DNA of 64,000 nucleotides from the NCBI GenBank assembly GCA_963575745.1, contig CAUYUJ010008535.1:422671-486670 (forward strand). The letters are read 5' to 3'. Under the pieces are notes generated by a model. The model was not told where the DNA came from. It saw nothing but the letters and a program-made list of their open reading frames with translations, and searched no databases. The number at the start of each line of letters is the position of its first letter. The stretch's first letter is position 1. A program made the position numbers and the translations under genes. This DNA is from Prorocentrum cordatum (Eukaryota; Sar; Dinophyceae; Prorocentrales; Prorocentraceae). Below, one piece after another: positions 63,110-64,000 of the stretch.

Positions 63110-64000
63110 TTTGCCGGCGCCAGATGCCCCGCCTGTTCCCGCCGGCGCCAGCTGCTCCATCGGCAACGATGGCGGAGGGCCGGGAGACGCGCCGCGCCGA
63201 GTGGCCGCCCGCGGACTGATGTGGCTCGCGGCGTGCGACTCTTGGGATTTGCTCGAAGACGCTGCGGACCGTGGATCCTCGGGGCCCGGGGCGATGGCCC
63301 GCGTGGAAGGGGTGGTCCGCGACTGGGAGATTATGCCTGACGCGCTTTCGCGGCGGGGGGGGGGTCCGTGACCTCCCGCGAGGCTAGTCTCCACGCGGGC
63401 GGGAGACCGCCCCCGATCGCGAGTCGCTCCTGGGCCCGGGCCCTTCTTACTCTTTGGAGGGTCATCACGAGCGCCTGTTGCGCCTTTATGGCGATCAGGA
63501 TGGCATCGCGCTCGAGACGCACAGCATCGCGCCGCGCGCAGGTGGGCAGTTGCGGCGTTGCCAGCATGTTCACGCCTGGACGCAGCGGCTGCGGCGACGA
63601 AGCACGCGCGGCACCACCCCCCGTTCTGGCGAGCGGGCGGGGGCCCTCTTCCCGCGGGGGGGGGCAGCGAGGCCATGCTGAGGCTGGTCATCGACGCGAG
63701 GCGGGGCAACTGCCCGCCCCTTAGAGTTCGGCCGCGCCCCGCCGAGGCCTCCGCCGACGTCGAGGCCCAGGCGCCGCGCGGCAGGGCGCGCGGGGGCGTG
63801 TCTGGGGGCGGCGGGCGCGAAGGATCCCCCCCGCCGGCCGAGGGCGGCCCCGACCCTCTTCGCCTGGCCAGCACGCGATCGACGGAATAATCCGATGGGT
63901 GCGTCCATTCGACGCGCGCCCATCGAGGCATTGCGTCGATCGCGAGGCCGGGCGCCGGCGGTCCGCCGGCCGCGCGGTCGAGCGCCCCGGCGACGAGCTG
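63110..64000 (+). pseudogene. GC-rich debris with a possible reverse-transcriptase motif
   Basis: At 63672-63740 a + frame reads AMLRLVIDARRGNCPPLR. Reverse transcriptases of this lineage, as I remember them, carry LR(L/M)V(I/V)DAR.AN near the start of the palm domain. Upstream frames (63454 on) read HHERLLRLYGDQDG. No catalytic YxDD is seen before the window ends, and frames shift, so this is at best a fragment. Confidence 0.35.

Overview
The window looks like nuclear DNA of a dinoflagellate. Its one fully readable gene has a GC-AG intron. A sequence differing at 3 of 19 positions from the 3' part of the dinoflagellate spliced leader lies upstream of that gene. All convincing exons are on the + strand, coding pieces prefer G or C at third positions, and much of the rest is inverted-repeat elements, satellites and very long trinucleotide tracts. 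Genus was not settled; a GC-rich genome of the Suessiales or Prorocentrales kind would fit.

Layout. 1-1725: minisatellite and a (AGT)n tract of about 1.3 kb. 1995-4531: a ZIP-family (SLC39) metal transporter in three exons. 4.5-11.4 kb: weak exon candidates, a second (AGT)n tract of 1.5 kb, foldback elements and a C-rich tract. 11.4-11.8 kb: a composite satellite. 11.9-19.3 kb: very GC-rich, broken coding sequence, including a probable tyrosine-recombinase-like remnant of a DIRS-type retroelement. 19.6-24.9 kb: satellites, an 8-bp-TSD element and decayed repeats. 25.0-30.4 kb: exons of an EF-hand (calmodulin-like) protein that join in phase, ending in a Glu/Asp-rich exon. 30.5-38 kb: minisatellites and isolated exon candidates. 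38.5-50.8 kb and 59.6 kb: short exons of an acidic, coiled-coil protein of unknown function, several with GC splice donors. 42-45 kb and 54-57 kb: clusters of MITE-like elements. 46-48.2 kb: an odd G/T-rich tract. 52.3-53.6 kb: the composite satellite again, inverted. 59.4-61.2 kb: a 1.77-kb TIR element with an exact 8-bp duplication that encloses an exon-like segment and a satellite array. 61.2-64 kb: more GC-rich retroelement debris with a possible reverse-transcriptase motif.

Main message: both introns of the transporter gene are copies of dispersed repeat families found elsewhere in the window, and an intron that splits an EF-hand loop is bounded by an 8-bp direct repeat. This is what introner elements (transposons that create introns) would look like. 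At least nine inverted-repeat families can be defined by eye, one with a nested insertion and a matching empty site. All homology statements are by eye; no database was searched.
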